Shown here piece by piece: positions 1-8,240 of a stretch of DNA of 64,000 nucleotides. This DNA comes from Devosia neptuniae (lineage in GTDB: Bacteria > Pseudomonadota > Alphaproteobacteria > Rhizobiales > Devosiaceae): NCBI RefSeq assembly GCF_025452235.1, contig NZ_CP104965.1, forward strand, positions 1,794,501 through 1,858,500, read 5' to 3'. A program made the translations under genes and the position numbers. The notes below the pieces were generated by a model. The model searched no databases and was not told where the DNA came from. It worked only from the letters and a program-made list of their open reading frames with translations. The number at the start of each line of letters is the position of its first letter. Within the stretch, counting starts at the first letter, position 1.

Positions 1-168
1 CGCAAAAGTTACGGGGCGCAGCAATGATTTGCGGCCAGTTTGGCGCTTTGTCGGGGAATTGTCCAGATTGTCGCAAAATTGCGAGCTGAAATCGTGCTGT
101 GGTTGTCAAAGCGCAAAACTCGCTTAAACATCGTGGCATATTTTATGGGGCAGCGCGGATTCGTCCGA

Positions 169-184
169 AAGGTGATATCACCTT
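169..184. promoter_or_regulatory. 16-bp perfect palindrome upstream of cpdR
   Basis: AAGGTGATATCACCTT is a perfect 16-bp inverted repeat, ending about 50 bp before the cpdR start codon. Position and symmetry suit a dimeric repressor or activator site. No regulator is identified. The rest of the first 234 bases holds no convincing gene. Confidence 0.4.
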
Positions 185-234
185 GAGCCAGTTGCCCAGA
201 AATGCCACCCAAGCCGGACTGCCGGAGAGATTTG

Positions 235-594
235 ATGAAGCGAATCCTGCTCGCCGAAGATGACAATGACATGCGCCAGTTCCTGACGCGCGCGCTCAAG
301 AACGCGGGCTATGACGTGGTGAGCTTCGATAATGGGCTATCGGCCTATGAACGCCTGCGCGAAGAGCCATTTGCCCTGCTGCTCAGCGATATCGTGATGC
401 CGGAAATGGACGGAATCGAACTGGCCCGCCGGGCGACGGAACTGGACCCCGATCTGAAGGTGATGTTCATCACCGGGTTTGCTGCGGTGGCGCTGAACCC
501 TGATAGCGACGCGCCCAAGGATGCCTCGGTATTGAGCAAGCCGTTTCATTTGAAGGATCTGGTCAATGAGGTTGAGCGGCTGTTGGCCGCTTGA
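235..594 (+). CDS. cpdR: CpdR-type single-domain response regulator
   Basis: A stand-alone receiver domain of 119 aa with no output domain. The acidic pocket is E8-D9-D10, the phospho-acceptor is D52 in LLLSDIVMPEMDG, and the conserved lysine is K102 in SKPFH. In Caulobacter, unphosphorylated CpdR localises ClpXP and primes substrate degradation in the cell cycle (family knowledge); the sequence is close to that type throughout, including GFAAVALNPDS. I chose the ATG at 235 rather than an in-frame start at 202 because GGAGAG lies just upstream and the family begins MKRILLAEDD. A strong terminator follows at 618, so it appears monocistronic. Confidence 0.93.
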   Translation: MKRILLAEDDNDMRQFLTRALKNAGYDVVSFDNGLSAYERLREEPFALLLSDIVMPEMDGIELARRATELDPDLKVMFITGFAAVALNPDSDAPKDASVLSKPFHLKDLVNEVERLLAA

Positions 595-617
595 AACCAA
601 GCACTGTTGATTTGAGT

Positions 618-647
618 AATCCCCGCGAAAGCGGGGATTTTGTTTTT
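618..647 (+). terminator. Rho-independent terminator after cpdR
   Basis: A 9-bp stem AATCCCCGC/GCGGGGATT closed by a GAAA tetraloop and followed by TTGTTTTT. It lies 24 bp after the cpdR stop codon. Confidence 0.85.
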
Positions 648-679
648 GGGCTTAGACTGGTATTTGCGGGGAGATCGCA

Positions 680-820
680 CCCCTCACCCTGACCTTCCGC
701 TGAACGCGTCAGGTCGGTCCCTCTCCCACAAGGGGCGAGGGTTGGCTGCGCGTTTAACCCAACCACGGGGCCTTCCTTCTCCCCTTGTGGGAGAAGGTGC
801 CCGAAGGGCGGATGAGGGGG
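680..820. repeat. Composite palindromic repeat, copy 1 (A then B half)
   Basis: Half A (680-741) runs from CCCCTCACCCTG to AAGGGGCGAGGG. It encloses an imperfect inner stem, GACCTTCCGC against GCGTCAGGTC, around a TGAAC loop. Half B (775-820) is a CCTTCTCCCC/GGGAGAAGG hairpin followed by GTGCCCGAAGGGCGGATGAGGG. The same two halves recur at 4505-4651 and 16126-16268, and half A alone at 8164-8228. This is a REP-like intergenic family; no gene is present in 648-869. Confidence 0.8.
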
Positions 821-869
821 CGTGCGCCAGCAATGCGAGGGATGGCTGCAAAAATCAAAAGAAGGGAAA

Positions 870-944
870 TGGTGGGAGTAACAAGGATTGAACTTGTGAC
901 CCTTCGCGTGTGAAGCGAATGCTCTCCCGCTGAGCTATACTCCC
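870..944 (-). tRNA. tRNA-Val (anticodon CAC)
   Basis: On the minus strand a 75-nt cloverleaf begins GGGAGTATAGCTCAGC. The acceptor stem pairs GGGAGTA with TACTCCC, the discriminator is A, and CCA is genomically encoded. The anticodon stem TTCGC/GCGAA encloses loop TTCACAC, giving anticodon CAC (plus-strand 910-912). It reads GUG valine codons and lies 30 bp from a second tRNA-Val. Confidence 0.95.
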
Positions 945-974
945 ATCGCCATCAGGCGAAAGTCTTTAGAGAGA

Positions 975-1049
975 TGGTGGGCGTAACAAGGATCGAACTT
1001 GTGACCCCCTCGATGTCAACGAGGTGCTCTCCCGCTGAGCTATACGCCC
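975..1049 (-). tRNA. tRNA-Val (anticodon GAC)
   Basis: A minus-strand 75-nt cloverleaf with acceptor GGGCGTA/TACGCCC, encoded CCA, and anticodon stem CCTCG/CGAGG around loop TTGACAT, giving anticodon GAC for GUC/GUU valine codons. It lies upstream of, and is probably co-transcribed with, the CAC tRNA. The D-arm and most of the T-arm are shared, which suggests duplication and anticodon divergence. Confidence 0.95.
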
Positions 1050-1200
1050 ATCTCTCCGGGAAGGAAAAGCCGTAAAGCCTGTCCAGTGGCGCGGATAGAC
1101 CATAAAACCCCGACAGGGGTCAAGAGGCTAGTTTGGGCTTTGTGGAAAGAGGGTGAGGCGGGGATGGTTTTGCATCGTCGATTGACGTGTGGCGGTCGCC

Positions 1201-1260
1201 CGTATCCCTCAGCATGGACCCCGGCCTGCGCCGGGATGACATGTGGTTGGGAGGGATACG
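1201..1260. repeat. Nested palindromic intergenic element
   Basis: A perfect 10-bp inverted repeat, CGTATCCCTC (1201-1210) and GAGGGATACG (1251-1260), encloses a second inverted repeat, CCCGGC-CTGC-GCCGGG (1220-1235), within the motif GGACCCCGGCCTGCGCCGGG. It stands between the tRNA pair and the 3' end of the phosphodiesterase gene. It looks like a mobile or REP-like palindromic unit rather than a terminator, as no T-run follows. Confidence 0.55.
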
Positions 1261-1271
1261 GACGAAAATAA

Positions 1272-2069
1272 TCACTCGCGAACCGTATCGATGATTGCAT
1301 TGCCGTTGATGAAATCGTCGAACAGCACGGTGGTGCGGTCTGGTGTGCCGACGACGACGGCCATCTGGCCGGGGCCTTCGAGGCGGTGGAGCGGGGCCTC
1401 GGGACGGTCGACGTCGAAGCTGACCGAATAATGTCCGCCGGCCAGGGTGGTGAAGGGCAGGCCGTGCCAGATGGCGGTCGAGGTCAGATGCACATGGCCG
1501 GCAATGACCTGGCGGATATCGGGATGGGTCTTGAGGGCGGCGATGAAGGCATCGGGCTCGAGAATGCGGATCGTATCGGCGTGGATATGCAGGGCATTGG
1601 CATTGTGATGCAGAATCACGATGATCGGGCGGTCCTGCGCCTCGGCGAGGCGGGCGGTGAGCCAGTCGATCTGGGCGGCTTCGAGCACGCCATCGACCCG
1701 GCCGGGTTCGGACGAATCAAGCAGGATGATGCGGTAGCCCTTGATGTCGATGATCTTGTCGACCTTGCCGGTTTCGGCGGCGAAATGGGCGCCGAAACTG
1801 TCGAGGAAGGTGGGGCGGTCGTCGTGATTGCCCAAGGTGATATGCACCGGGATGGGCAGGCGCGCGATAATGGTTTTGAGGCGCTGATAGGCGGCCGGAT
1901 TGCCGGTATCGGCGAGATCGCCGGCCAGTACGCAGAAATCGGCGTCGCCATAGCGGGCGATCACTTCATCGACCGCGCGTTCGAGGCGCGCGGAGGTGTC
2001 GAGCGTCAGAGATAGTTCGCCCTCGGGCAGCAGATGCAGGTCACTCATCACCACGAATTTCAGGGTCAT
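1272..2069 (-). CDS. Calcineurin-like phosphoesterase (CpdA/GpdQ class)
   Basis: A binuclear-metal phosphoesterase of 265 aa. Metal-ligand motifs appear in the expected order: D10-x-H12 (SDLHLL), GDLAD at 50-54, GNHDDR at 80-85, HH at 154-155 and GHVH at 191-194. The GNHDDR and LLDSSEPGRVDG motifs are typical of class III cyclic-nucleotide phosphodiesterases (CpdA) and of GpdQ glycerophosphodiesterases, so cAMP or a phosphodiester is a plausible substrate, but motifs alone do not decide. Start ATG 2069 was chosen because the longer in-frame reading has a Pro/Ser/Arg-rich, non-conserved leader and AAAGGC precedes 2069. Confidence 0.85.
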   Translation of the reverse strand: MTLKFVVMSDLHLLPEGELSLTLDTSARLERAVDEVIARYGDADFCVLAGDLADTGNPAAYQRLKTIIARLPIPVHITLGNHDDRPTFLDSFGAHFAAETGKVDKIIDIKGYRIILLDSSEPGRVDGVLEAAQIDWLTARLAEAQDRPIIVILHHNANALHIHADTIRILEPDAFIAALKTHPDIRQVIAGHVHLTSTAIWHGLPFTTLAGGHYSVSFDVDRPEAPLHRLEGPGQMAVVVGTPDRTTVLFDDFINGNAIIDTVRE

Positions 2070-2163
2070 TCTTTTTGCCTTTTGGTCGGTTTGGCGACCT
2101 CGTAGCTGGAGAGGATGACTGGGGCGTGACAGTTGGCTTCTGCCGCTGCGGCGGCGGGTCGGA

Positions 2164-2562
2164 TCAGGCGACGCCGCGCTCGGCGGCATAGCGGGCGCGG
2201 GACGCCGCGATGGCGTCGCCGTTGCGCTCGGTCCATTCGGCGATCGCTGCAAGGGGCCCGCGCAATTCCATGCCGATTACGGTCAATTCGTAATCGACAC
2301 GTGGCGGAATGATCGGGGTGACCTTGCGGGTTACCAGGCCGTCTTCCTCCAGGTCGCGCAGCGTTTGCGTCAGCATCTTCTGGGAAATGCCGTCAACCTG
2401 CCGCCTGAGGTCGGAAAAGCGCATGGGGCCACGGGTCAGCGCCATGATGACATAGATCATCCACTTGCCGCCGATCCGGCTGAGTACGTCAGCAACGGGC
2501 ACCGCGGCCTGGTTGCATTCGGCAAAGCTATGCGGTTCCCCGCGGGTGACCAGACTAACCAT
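2164..2562 (-). CDS. HxlR-family transcriptional regulator
   Basis: A winged-helix DNA-binding protein of 132 aa. The HxlR signature spans residues 20-105: an early cysteine (AECNQ), [50 protein letters not shown] and VDYELT. HxlR/YodB-type regulators often sense electrophiles or oxidants through the N-terminal cysteine and control neighbouring oxidoreductases. This gene is divergent from an FMN reductase, 124 bp away, which is the classic arrangement; it probably regulates that gene and itself. ATG 2562 gives the family length; upstream in-frame sequence runs across the shared promoter. Confidence 0.88.
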   Translation of the reverse strand: MVSLVTRGEPHSFAECNQAAVPVADVLSRIGGKWMIYVIMALTRGPMRFSDLRRQVDGISQKMLTQTLRDLEEDGLVTRKVTPIIPPRVDYELTVIGMELRGPLAAIAEWTERNGDAIAASRARYAAERGVA

Positions 2563-2617
2563 TGCGTGCCTCGGGTGAAGAAATAGTGCCGTCTTGTGCG
2601 GGTATTGGACAAGCACG

Positions 2618-2637
2618 ATTATAGGGTCGGTTACCCT
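2618..2637. promoter_or_regulatory. Candidate HxlR operator over a -10 box
   Basis: Inverted repeat AGGGT-N5-ACCCT (2623-2637) abuts a minus-strand TATAAT (plus-strand 2618-2623) in the intergenic space between the HxlR gene and the divergent FMN reductase gene. It is a plausible autoregulatory operator; inference only. Confidence 0.4.
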
Positions 2638-2686
2638 TTGTGACCAGCTTCCCATTCGTACCTTCACTGAAAAATAGAGACATTTC

Positions 2687-3283
2687 ATGACCCAGCCCAA
2701 GATCGGCATCATCATTTCCACGACCCGCAAGGGGCGCCTGGGCGAGCGCATCGCGCGCTGGGTGCATGAGCTGGCCCAGGGCCGCACCGACCTGTCGTTC
2801 GAAGTCATCGACCTGCGCGACTATCCGCTGGGATTCTACGAGGTGGAGGTATCGCCCCGCTTTGCTCCACTCGACGGCGCTGTCGAACAGGCCTGGGCCG
2901 GCAAGATGGCGAGCCTTGATGGCTATATTTTCGTAACGGCCGAATATAACCGGTCCATCACCGGCGTGCTCAAGAACGCACTCGACCATCTCTATTACGA
3001 GCCGGGTCGCAAGCCGGCAGCCTTTGTAGGCTATGGCGCGGCGGGCGGCGTGCGGGCGGTGGAACAATTGCGGCTGATGGCGGTGGAACTCAGCATGGTG
3101 GTGACCAAGAACGGCGTCCACATCGGCATGGAGCCGATGCTGGGGCTGATGCGCGAAGGCAAGGAACTCGCCGATTTCCCCTATCTGAGCCCCACCGTGG
3201 TGACCATGCTGGACGAACTGGCCTGGTATGCCAAAACCCTCAAGACCGGACGTGACGAAGAGGCGCAGAAGACTGCGGCCTGA
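2687..3283 (+). CDS. NAD(P)H-dependent FMN reductase family protein
   Basis: A flavodoxin-like NADPH:FMN reductase of 198 aa. The N-terminal phosphate-binding loop is [19 protein letters not shown] (8-26). The family hallmark [20 protein letters not shown] sits at about 86-105, followed by a glycine-rich [14 protein letters not shown] segment. Such enzymes (PF03358) reduce FMN, quinones, azo compounds or chromate; the physiological substrate cannot be read from sequence. Divergent from the HxlR gene, so probably induced through it. The 3' end meets the convergent PPOX gene with a 12-bp gap. Confidence 0.9.
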   Translation: MTQPKIGIIISTTRKGRLGERIARWVHELAQGRTDLSFEVIDLRDYPLGFYEVEVSPRFAPLDGAVEQAWAGKMASLDGYIFVTAEYNRSITGVLKNALDHLYYEPGRKPAAFVGYGAAGGVRAVEQLRLMAVELSMVVTKNGVHIGMEPMLGLMREGKELADFPYLSPTVVTMLDELAWYAKTLKTGRDEEAQKTAA

Positions 3284-3295
3284 CGGACCTTGTCC

Positions 3296-3910
3296 TCACC
3301 ACATGGTCTGTTTGGCCCGCTCCGGCCAGGCCTGGTCATAGGTCTGGCCACCCACCTGATTGTCGGTCATGGCAGCGAGGATGTCGCCGGGCGTCGGGAG
3401 GGCCTTGGGATCGATGTGGCGGGCCGGGTTCCACAATTCGGAGCGGATGATGGCGCGGGCGCATTGGAAATAGAGCTCGTCGATGGCCATGACGATGACC
3501 GAGCGGGGCGGTTTGCCATCCACCGCAAAGCTCTCGAGCAGATCAGGATCGGTGCTGAGATGGGCACGGCCATTGGCGCGGAACGTGGTGCCCGAGCCGG
3601 GGAGCAGGAAGAGGAAGGCGACGCGCGGATCGCGCACGATATTGCGCAACGAATCGATGCGATTATTGCCGCGCCGATCGGGCATCATCAGCGTGGTGTC
3701 GTCATGAATGCGCACGAAGCCGGGATGGTCGCCGCGCGGGGAGCAATCAATGCCCTCGGGGCCGATGGTGGCCAGAGCGGCAAAGGGGCTGGCCTCGATC
3801 AGTCGGCGATAATGCGGCGTCATCCTATGCGCCACTTTGACGGTGGAGGCGGCAACGGGAGCAGGGGTATAGAGCGCTTCGAGCTCTTCGATCGTGCGAA
3901 TCGTGGTCAT
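3296..3910 (-). CDS. Pyridoxamine 5'-phosphate oxidase-family flavoprotein (MSMEG_1061 type)
   Basis: A split-barrel FMN-binding protein of 204 aa. Characteristic stretches are [20 protein letters not shown] (about 42-61), [18 protein letters not shown] (75-92), [19 protein letters not shown] and a C-terminal [13 protein letters not shown]. These fit the MSMEG_1061-type PPOX subgroup, whose members may use FMN or F420-like cofactors; the reaction is not known. The gene is convergent with the FMN reductase and has no overlap with a plus-strand partner. Confidence 0.85.
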   Translation of the reverse strand: MTTIRTIEELEALYTPAPVAASTVKVAHRMTPHYRRLIEASPFAALATIGPEGIDCSPRGDHPGFVRIHDDTTLMMPDRRGNNRIDSLRNIVRDPRVAFLFLLPGSGTTFRANGRAHLSTDPDLLESFAVDGKPPRSVIVMAIDELYFQCARAIIRSELWNPARHIDPKALPTPGDILAAMTDNQVGGQTYDQAWPERAKQTMW

Positions 3911-4016
3911 GATTGTCTCGAAAGGTCACGCCGCCGTGATGGGGCGGATGGGTGTCGGCGCGGGCAAGAAGATACTATATCTGTGCCCAGTGACAGACAG
4001 ACAAAAGGGGAATGCC

Positions 4017-4421
4017 ATGGACACCCACGCCTTCAAGGTGACCCGTACCGATGCGGAATGGCGCGCCAAGCTGACGCCCGAGCAATATCAGGTGATGCGC
4101 AATCACGGCACCGAACGGCCGGGCAGCTGCGCGCTGCTCTATGAAAAGCGGGCAGGGGTGTTTTCCTGCGCCGGCTGCGACACGCCGCTGTTCGAATCGA
4201 CGCTGAAATTTGAGAGCGGCACGGGCTGGCCCAGCTTTAACGATCCGCTGCCGGGGTCGGTGGAGACCACGACGGACCGCTCTCATGGCATGGTGCGGAC
4301 GGAATGCCATTGCGCGGTGTGTGGCAGCCATCTGGGGCACGTGTTCCCCGATGGTCCGCCGCCGACGGGATTGCGCTATTGCATCAATGGGGTGGCACTG
4401 GAGTTTAGGCCCAAGGCGTGA
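4017..4421 (+). CDS. msrB: Peptide-methionine (R)-S-oxide reductase MsrB
   Basis: Reduces methionine-R-sulfoxide in proteins. The 134-aa protein has all MsrB signatures: GTGWPSF (68-74), the zinc cysteines C51/C54 (SCAGCD) and C99/C102 (CAVCG), [11 protein letters not shown], and the catalytic RYCINGVAL with C122. C97, just before the second zinc pair, could be an extra thiol. ATG 4017 follows AAAAGGGGAATGCC; the in-frame upstream reading lacks conservation. No msrA is adjacent. A terminator follows at 4448. Confidence 0.95.
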   Translation: MDTHAFKVTRTDAEWRAKLTPEQYQVMRNHGTERPGSCALLYEKRAGVFSCAGCDTPLFESTLKFESGTGWPSFNDPLPGSVETTTDRSHGMVRTECHCAVCGSHLGHVFPDGPPPTGLRYCINGVALEFRPKA

Positions 4422-4447
4422 GCCATTGTTATTTGAGTGAGATTGGG

Positions 4448-4478
4448 AACCCCCGGGGCGTTAGCCCTGGGGGTTTTT
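4448..4478 (+). terminator. Rho-independent terminator after msrB
   Basis: Stem AACCCCCGGGGC/GCCCTGGGGGTT (one mismatch) around GTTA, followed by TTTTT, 27 bp after the msrB stop. Confidence 0.85.
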
Positions 4479-4504
4479 ATTTATCTGGGTGTGGGTGCTT
4501 TCTT

Positions 4505-4651
4505 CCTTCTCCCCTTGAGGGAGAAGGTGCCCGAAGGGCGGATGAGGGGTTGTTGCTGTAAGCACCCAAGCATGGGCGGGCGCAGAACCCCTCACCCTGG
4601 CATTTCTGCTGAACGCAGAAATGCCGTCCCTCTCCCTCAAGGGGCGAGGGG
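4505..4651. repeat. Composite palindromic repeat, copy 2 (B then A half)
   Basis: Half B (4505-4549) CCTTCTCCCC/GGGAGAAGG hairpin, then 38 bp, then half A (4588-4651). The inner stem of half A is a perfect 11 bp: GGCATTTCTGC (4599-4609), loop TGAAC, GCAGAAATGCC (4615-4625). The order of halves is inverted relative to copy 1. It fills most of the gap between msrB and hrpB. Confidence 0.85.
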
Positions 4652-4688
4652 AAGAGGGGCTCTCGGCCTCGTGCGCCCCGCGTCCTTA

Positions 4689-7136
4689 CTATGTGCCTCG
4701 TGGCTTTGCCCTCGCAGTTGCTGCTGCGTTGATTGGGTCTTCGGGCCAGAAATGTCTTGGGTATCTCCCCTTTAAATCCTTGGCGACGTCTTTCCAGGAA
4801 CCGCGCCAGAAGCCGGGGAGGTCTCTTGTGGTCTGGATGGGGCGGTGGGCGGGGGAGAGGAGGATGAGGAGGAGGGGGATTTTGCCGTTGGCGATCGAGG
4901 GGTGGCGGTCGAGTCCGAAGAGTTCCTGCACGCGGACTTCCAGCGCCGGGCCGTTTTCGGCGGCGTAGTCGATGGGGAGGTGGCTGCCGGAGGGGGCGGC
5001 GAAATGGCTGGGGAGGAGCGTATCGATCTGCTGGCGTTCGGACCAGGGCAGGAGACTGTCGAGGGCGGCGCCGAGGTGTTCGGCAGTGATGGCGGCGAGG
5101 CGGGTTTCGCCCAAGAGATGGGGGGCGAGCCAATCGGTGCTGGTGGCGAGGGCGTCGGCGGAGAGGTCGGGCCAAGGGGCGCCGATGGAGTGGTGCAGGA
5201 AGCTGGCGCGGGCGCGCAGGGCGCGTTGATCCTTGGACCAGGGGAGAGCGTCGGGGCCGCGCCTGATAGCGGCTTCTGCGAGGAGTCGCGCGGCGGCCTC
5301 CAGGTCTTCGACCGGGGCGGGGTCGTCGGCGAGGCGTAGGGCGTCGAGGTGTTTGATGCGGCGGGCGCGGACGGCGGAGGAGGCTTCGTCGAAGGCGAGG
5401 GTGGTCTCGGTCGTGATGTGTTGGGCAAAGAGGGTTTCGAGATCGTCACGGGAGAGCGGCGCGGCGGCGCGGATGCGGGAATTGGCGGCGGCGCCGGTCA
5501 GGTCGGTGACGACGAGGAAGGGGGCGCTGGCGAGGGCATCGGTTTGCTCGAGGCTGGCCTGGCGACCATTGGCGAGGCGGAATTTTCCGCGGGGGCCGGC
5601 CGCCTGGGCGATGCGGTCGGGGAAGGCGCGGGCCAGGTGGTGGCCGGCGGGGAGATTGCCGCCAGACTTGCCGCCGGCGAGCTTGGCCCAGCGCTGGGCC
5701 ATGGCGCGGGCATCACTGGCGCGTTTGGAGCGGTCAGTACGGAAGCGGTCGAGGCGGTGGCTGAGATCGGTGCTGTCCCCGCCCAGGCCCCGTTCGCCGA
5801 TGAGCACGGCGAGTTCGGCGGCGGTTTGGGCATCGTCTTCGAGGGCGGCGGCGACCACCATATGGGCCAGACGTGGATGGAGCGGCAGGCGGGCGAGGGC
5901 TTTGCCATCGGCGGTTAGGTGGCCGGTGGAGTCGATGGCGTCGAGGCGTTGCAGCAGCGCGGTGGCTTCGGCCCAGGCGGGGGCGGGTGGGGCGTCGAGG
6001 AAGCGCAGGGCGCTCGGTGTCGTGATGCCCCAGGCGGCGAGATCGAGGGCGAAACCGGCAAGGTCCGCAGCGAGAATTTCGGGGGTGTCGAAGGGTTCGA
6101 GCGCGGCGGTCTGGCCCTCGTTCCACAGGCGGATGGCGACGCCCGGACTGGTGCGGCCGGCGCGGCCGCGGCGTTGGTCGGCGCCGGCGCGGGAGACGCG
6201 GCGGGTTTGCAGAGTGCTCAACCCAGTCGCCGGTTCATATGCAGAGACGCGGCGGAAGCCGCTGTCGATGACGATGCGGACGCCATCGATGGTCAGGGAG
6301 GTTTCGGCAATGGAGGTGGCGAGGACCACCTTGCGGCGGCCGGGTTCGGCGGGGCGGATGGCGCGATCCTGCTCGGCTGGGGTGAGCTGGCCGTACAGGG
6401 GGGCGATATCAATATTGGCGGGAACGCGGGGGGCGAGGCGTTCGGCGACGCGGGTGATTTCGCCCTGGCCGGGCAGGAAGACGAGGGCGGAACCATCGTG
6501 CCCGCGCAGGGCGGCGAGAATGGCCGCGCTGACTTGGTCTTCGAGGCGCTGGAGCGGGTCGGGCTCGGCGTAGTGCGTTTCTACCGGGAAGGCGCGGCCC
6601 AGACTTTCGATGATGGGGGCATTGTCGAGCAGGGTGGCGACCTTTCCGCCTTCGATGGTGGCGGACATGACGAGGACGCGCAGATCGGGGCGGAGGGCTG
6701 CGGCGTCCAGCGTGAGGGCAAGGCCCAGATCGCCATCGAGGCTGCGTTCGTGGAACTCGTCGAACAGCACGGCGGCAATGCCGGTCAATTCGGGATCGTC
6801 GAGCAGCATGCGGGTGAAGACGCCTTCGGTGACGATTTCCACGCGAGTTTTGGCGGTGATGCGGGTGTCCATGCGGACGCGGTAGCCCACGGTTTCTCCG
6901 ACTTCCTCGCCGAGGAGGCGGGCCATCTGGCCGGCGGCGGCGCGGGCGGCCAGGCGCCGGGGTTCGAGGACGATAATGCGATTGTCCTGGCGCCAGGGGG
7001 CAGAAAGGAGGGCGAGGGGGACACGGGTGGTTTTGCCGGCGCCGGGTGGGGCGACGAGGACGGCATAGGGGCTCTGCGCCAGGGCCGTCAGGAGGGCGGG
7101 GAGGGCGTCGTCGATGGGCAGGGGCGGCAGGGACAA
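4689..7136 (-). CDS. hrpB: ATP-dependent RNA helicase-like protein HrpB
   Basis: A DEAH-box SF2 helicase of 815 aa, the usual HrpB length. Visible motifs: Walker A PPGAGKTTRVP (about 30-40), Ia LEPRRLAARAAA, DEAH-type box II DEFHERSLDGD (about 125-135), MSATI, and motif VI DQRRGRAGRTSPG (about 326). The C-terminal HrpB-specific half contains LPWSERQQIDTLLPSHFAAPSG and the ending RYPRHFWPEDP. E. coli HrpB has no firmly assigned function. Closely opposed to the aldose-epimerase gene (125-bp gap). Confidence 0.93.
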   Translation of the reverse strand: MSLPPLPIDDALPALLTALAQSPYAVLVAPPGAGKTTRVPLALLSAPWRQDNRIIVLEPRRLAARAAAGQMARLLGEEVGETVGYRVRMDTRITAKTRVEIVTEGVFTRMLLDDPELTGIAAVLFDEFHERSLDGDLGLALTLDAAALRPDLRVLVMSATIEGGKVATLLDNAPIIESLGRAFPVETHYAEPDPLQRLEDQVSAAILAALRGHDGSALVFLPGQGEITRVAERLAPRVPANIDIAPLYGQLTPAEQDRAIRPAEPGRRKVVLATSIAETSLTIDGVRIVIDSGFRRVSAYEPATGLSTLQTRRVSRAGADQRRGRAGRTSPGVAIRLWNEGQTAALEPFDTPEILAADLAGFALDLAAWGITTPSALRFLDAPPAPAWAEATALLQRLDAIDSTGHLTADGKALARLPLHPRLAHMVVAAALEDDAQTAAELAVLIGERGLGGDSTDLSHRLDRFRTDRSKRASDARAMAQRWAKLAGGKSGGNLPAGHHLARAFPDRIAQAAGPRGKFRLANGRQASLEQTDALASAPFLVVTDLTGAAANSRIRAAAPLSRDDLETLFAQHITTETTLAFDEASSAVRARRIKHLDALRLADDPAPVEDLEAAARLLAEAAIRRGPDALPWSKDQRALRARASFLHHSIGAPWPDLSADALATSTDWLAPHLLGETRLAAITAEHLGAALDSLLPWSERQQIDTLLPSHFAAPSGSHLPIDYAAENGPALEVRVQELFGLDRHPSIANGKIPLLLILLSPAHRPIQTTRDLPGFWRGSWKDVAKDLKGRYPRHFWPEDPINAAATARAKPRGT

Positions 7137-7261
7137 GCGGAGCTCCGGGTTGGCGGAGGCTTACCCCCAACGTTACCCGCCCCACAAGTGGGAGGGGCGG
7201 ACTGACGGATTGCGGGCGAGTGGGGGTGCGGGTAGCGTGCGTGGGTATTCAGGAGTGCGGC

Positions 7262-8125
7262 ATGAGCAATATCAGGATCGGCAATGAGCATTTGAGCGTC
7301 GAGGTTTCCGCGCTTGGGGCCGAGATGCAGTCGCTGACGACGCGGGATGGGCGGGATTGGTTGTGGAATGGCGATGCCGCGTTCTGGACCGGGCGGTCGC
7401 CGATCCTGTTTCCCATTGTGGGAAAGGCGCCGGAGGATCATGTCAGTATCGGGGGCGTGCGCTATCCGATGGGGCAGCATGGTTTTGCGCGGCGGAGTGA
7501 ATTTGCGCTGACCGAGAGCGGCAGTGATTTTTGCCGGTTCGAGCTGACGGCGAGCCAGGCCACCCGGTCGATCTATCCGTTCGACTTTGTGCTCAGCCTG
7601 GAGCACCGGGTTGTGGGATCAGCGATAGCGGTGACGGCGGAGGTAACCAACAGGGACACTCGGCCGATGCCGTTTGGCATCGGGTTTCATCCGGCCTTTC
7701 TGTGGCCGCTACCGGGCTGCGAAGGGCAGGATCACACGATCCGGCTCGATAGCGGCGGGTCGCCGGCTTTGGCGCGGCTCGAAGGTGGGCTGGTCGATCC
7801 GCAGCCGCGACCCTCGCCATTTGTGGATGGCGTGCTGGCGCTGGACCGGAGCCGGTTTACCGGCGACACGATGATCTTTTTAGAAGGGGCGGGGAGTGGG
7901 CTGCGCTATGGCGCCGAGGGCGCGCAAGTGCACCTGACCTGGGAGAATTTGCCGAACCTGGCGTTCTGGAGCAAACAGGCGGATGCGCCGTTTTTGTGTC
8001 TTGAGCCGTGGCATGGCACGGCGGCGGCTGTTGGACGCGGGGACGGGATCGAGGCGCGGCCGTCGACGGTGGTGTTGGGGGCCGGGGAGACGGGGCGGTA
8101 TCGGTTTGTGGCGGAGGTGGGGTAG
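7262..8125 (+). CDS. Aldose 1-epimerase family protein (LacX/YeaD-like)
   Basis: Mutarotase-like beta-sandwich protein of 287 aa. Recognisable pieces are SVEVSALGAEMQSL, WTGRSPILFPIVGK, MGQHGFAR, the central GIGFHPAFLWPL with the catalytic-type histidine (about 140), and CLEPWHG near 244, whose glutamate would be the base. The LacX branch acts on aldoses or sugar phosphates; the substrate is not deducible. ATG 7262 is preceded by CAGGAG; upstream in-frame codons lie in the promoter. Confidence 0.87.
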   Translation: MSNIRIGNEHLSVEVSALGAEMQSLTTRDGRDWLWNGDAAFWTGRSPILFPIVGKAPEDHVSIGGVRYPMGQHGFARRSEFALTESGSDFCRFELTASQATRSIYPFDFVLSLEHRVVGSAIAVTAEVTNRDTRPMPFGIGFHPAFLWPLPGCEGQDHTIRLDSGGSPALARLEGGLVDPQPRPSPFVDGVLALDRSRFTGDTMIFLEGAGSGLRYGAEGAQVHLTWENLPNLAFWSKQADAPFLCLEPWHGTAAAVGRGDGIEARPSTVVLGAGETGRYRFVAEVG

Positions 8126-8163
8126 GTTTTTGCTTCAGCATTGAAGCATGGGCTAGCTCCCAA

Positions 8164-8228
8164 CCCCTCACCCTGTAATTTCTTCTGGACGAAGAAATTA
8201 CTGTCCCTCTCCCTCAAGGGGCGAGGGG
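8164..8228. repeat. Composite palindromic repeat, copy 3 (A half only)
   Basis: CCCCTCACCCT, then a perfect 11-bp inner stem GTAATTTCTTC (8175-8185), loop TGGAC, GAAGAAATTAC (8191-8201), then TGTCCCTCTCCCTCAAGGGGCGAGGGG. The arms differ from copies 2 and 4 but remain complementary to each other. It sits between two converging genes. Confidence 0.8.
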
Positions 8229-8240
8229 AGAAAGAGGCGC

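Noticed and set aside
870..1049. tRNA-Val genes as an integration site
   Set aside because: No integrase, no duplicated 3' tRNA fragment and no composition shift nearby.
3290..4144. 284-aa plus-strand frame opposite the PPOX gene
   Set aside because: PPOX motifs lie on the minus strand; the plus-strand frame is Gly/Ala/Arg-rich and ends inside msrB in another frame.
5233..6573. 446-aa open frame on the plus strand opposite hrpB
   Set aside because: Arg/Ala-rich antisense shadow of a helicase gene whose motifs are all on the minus strand; no ribosome site.
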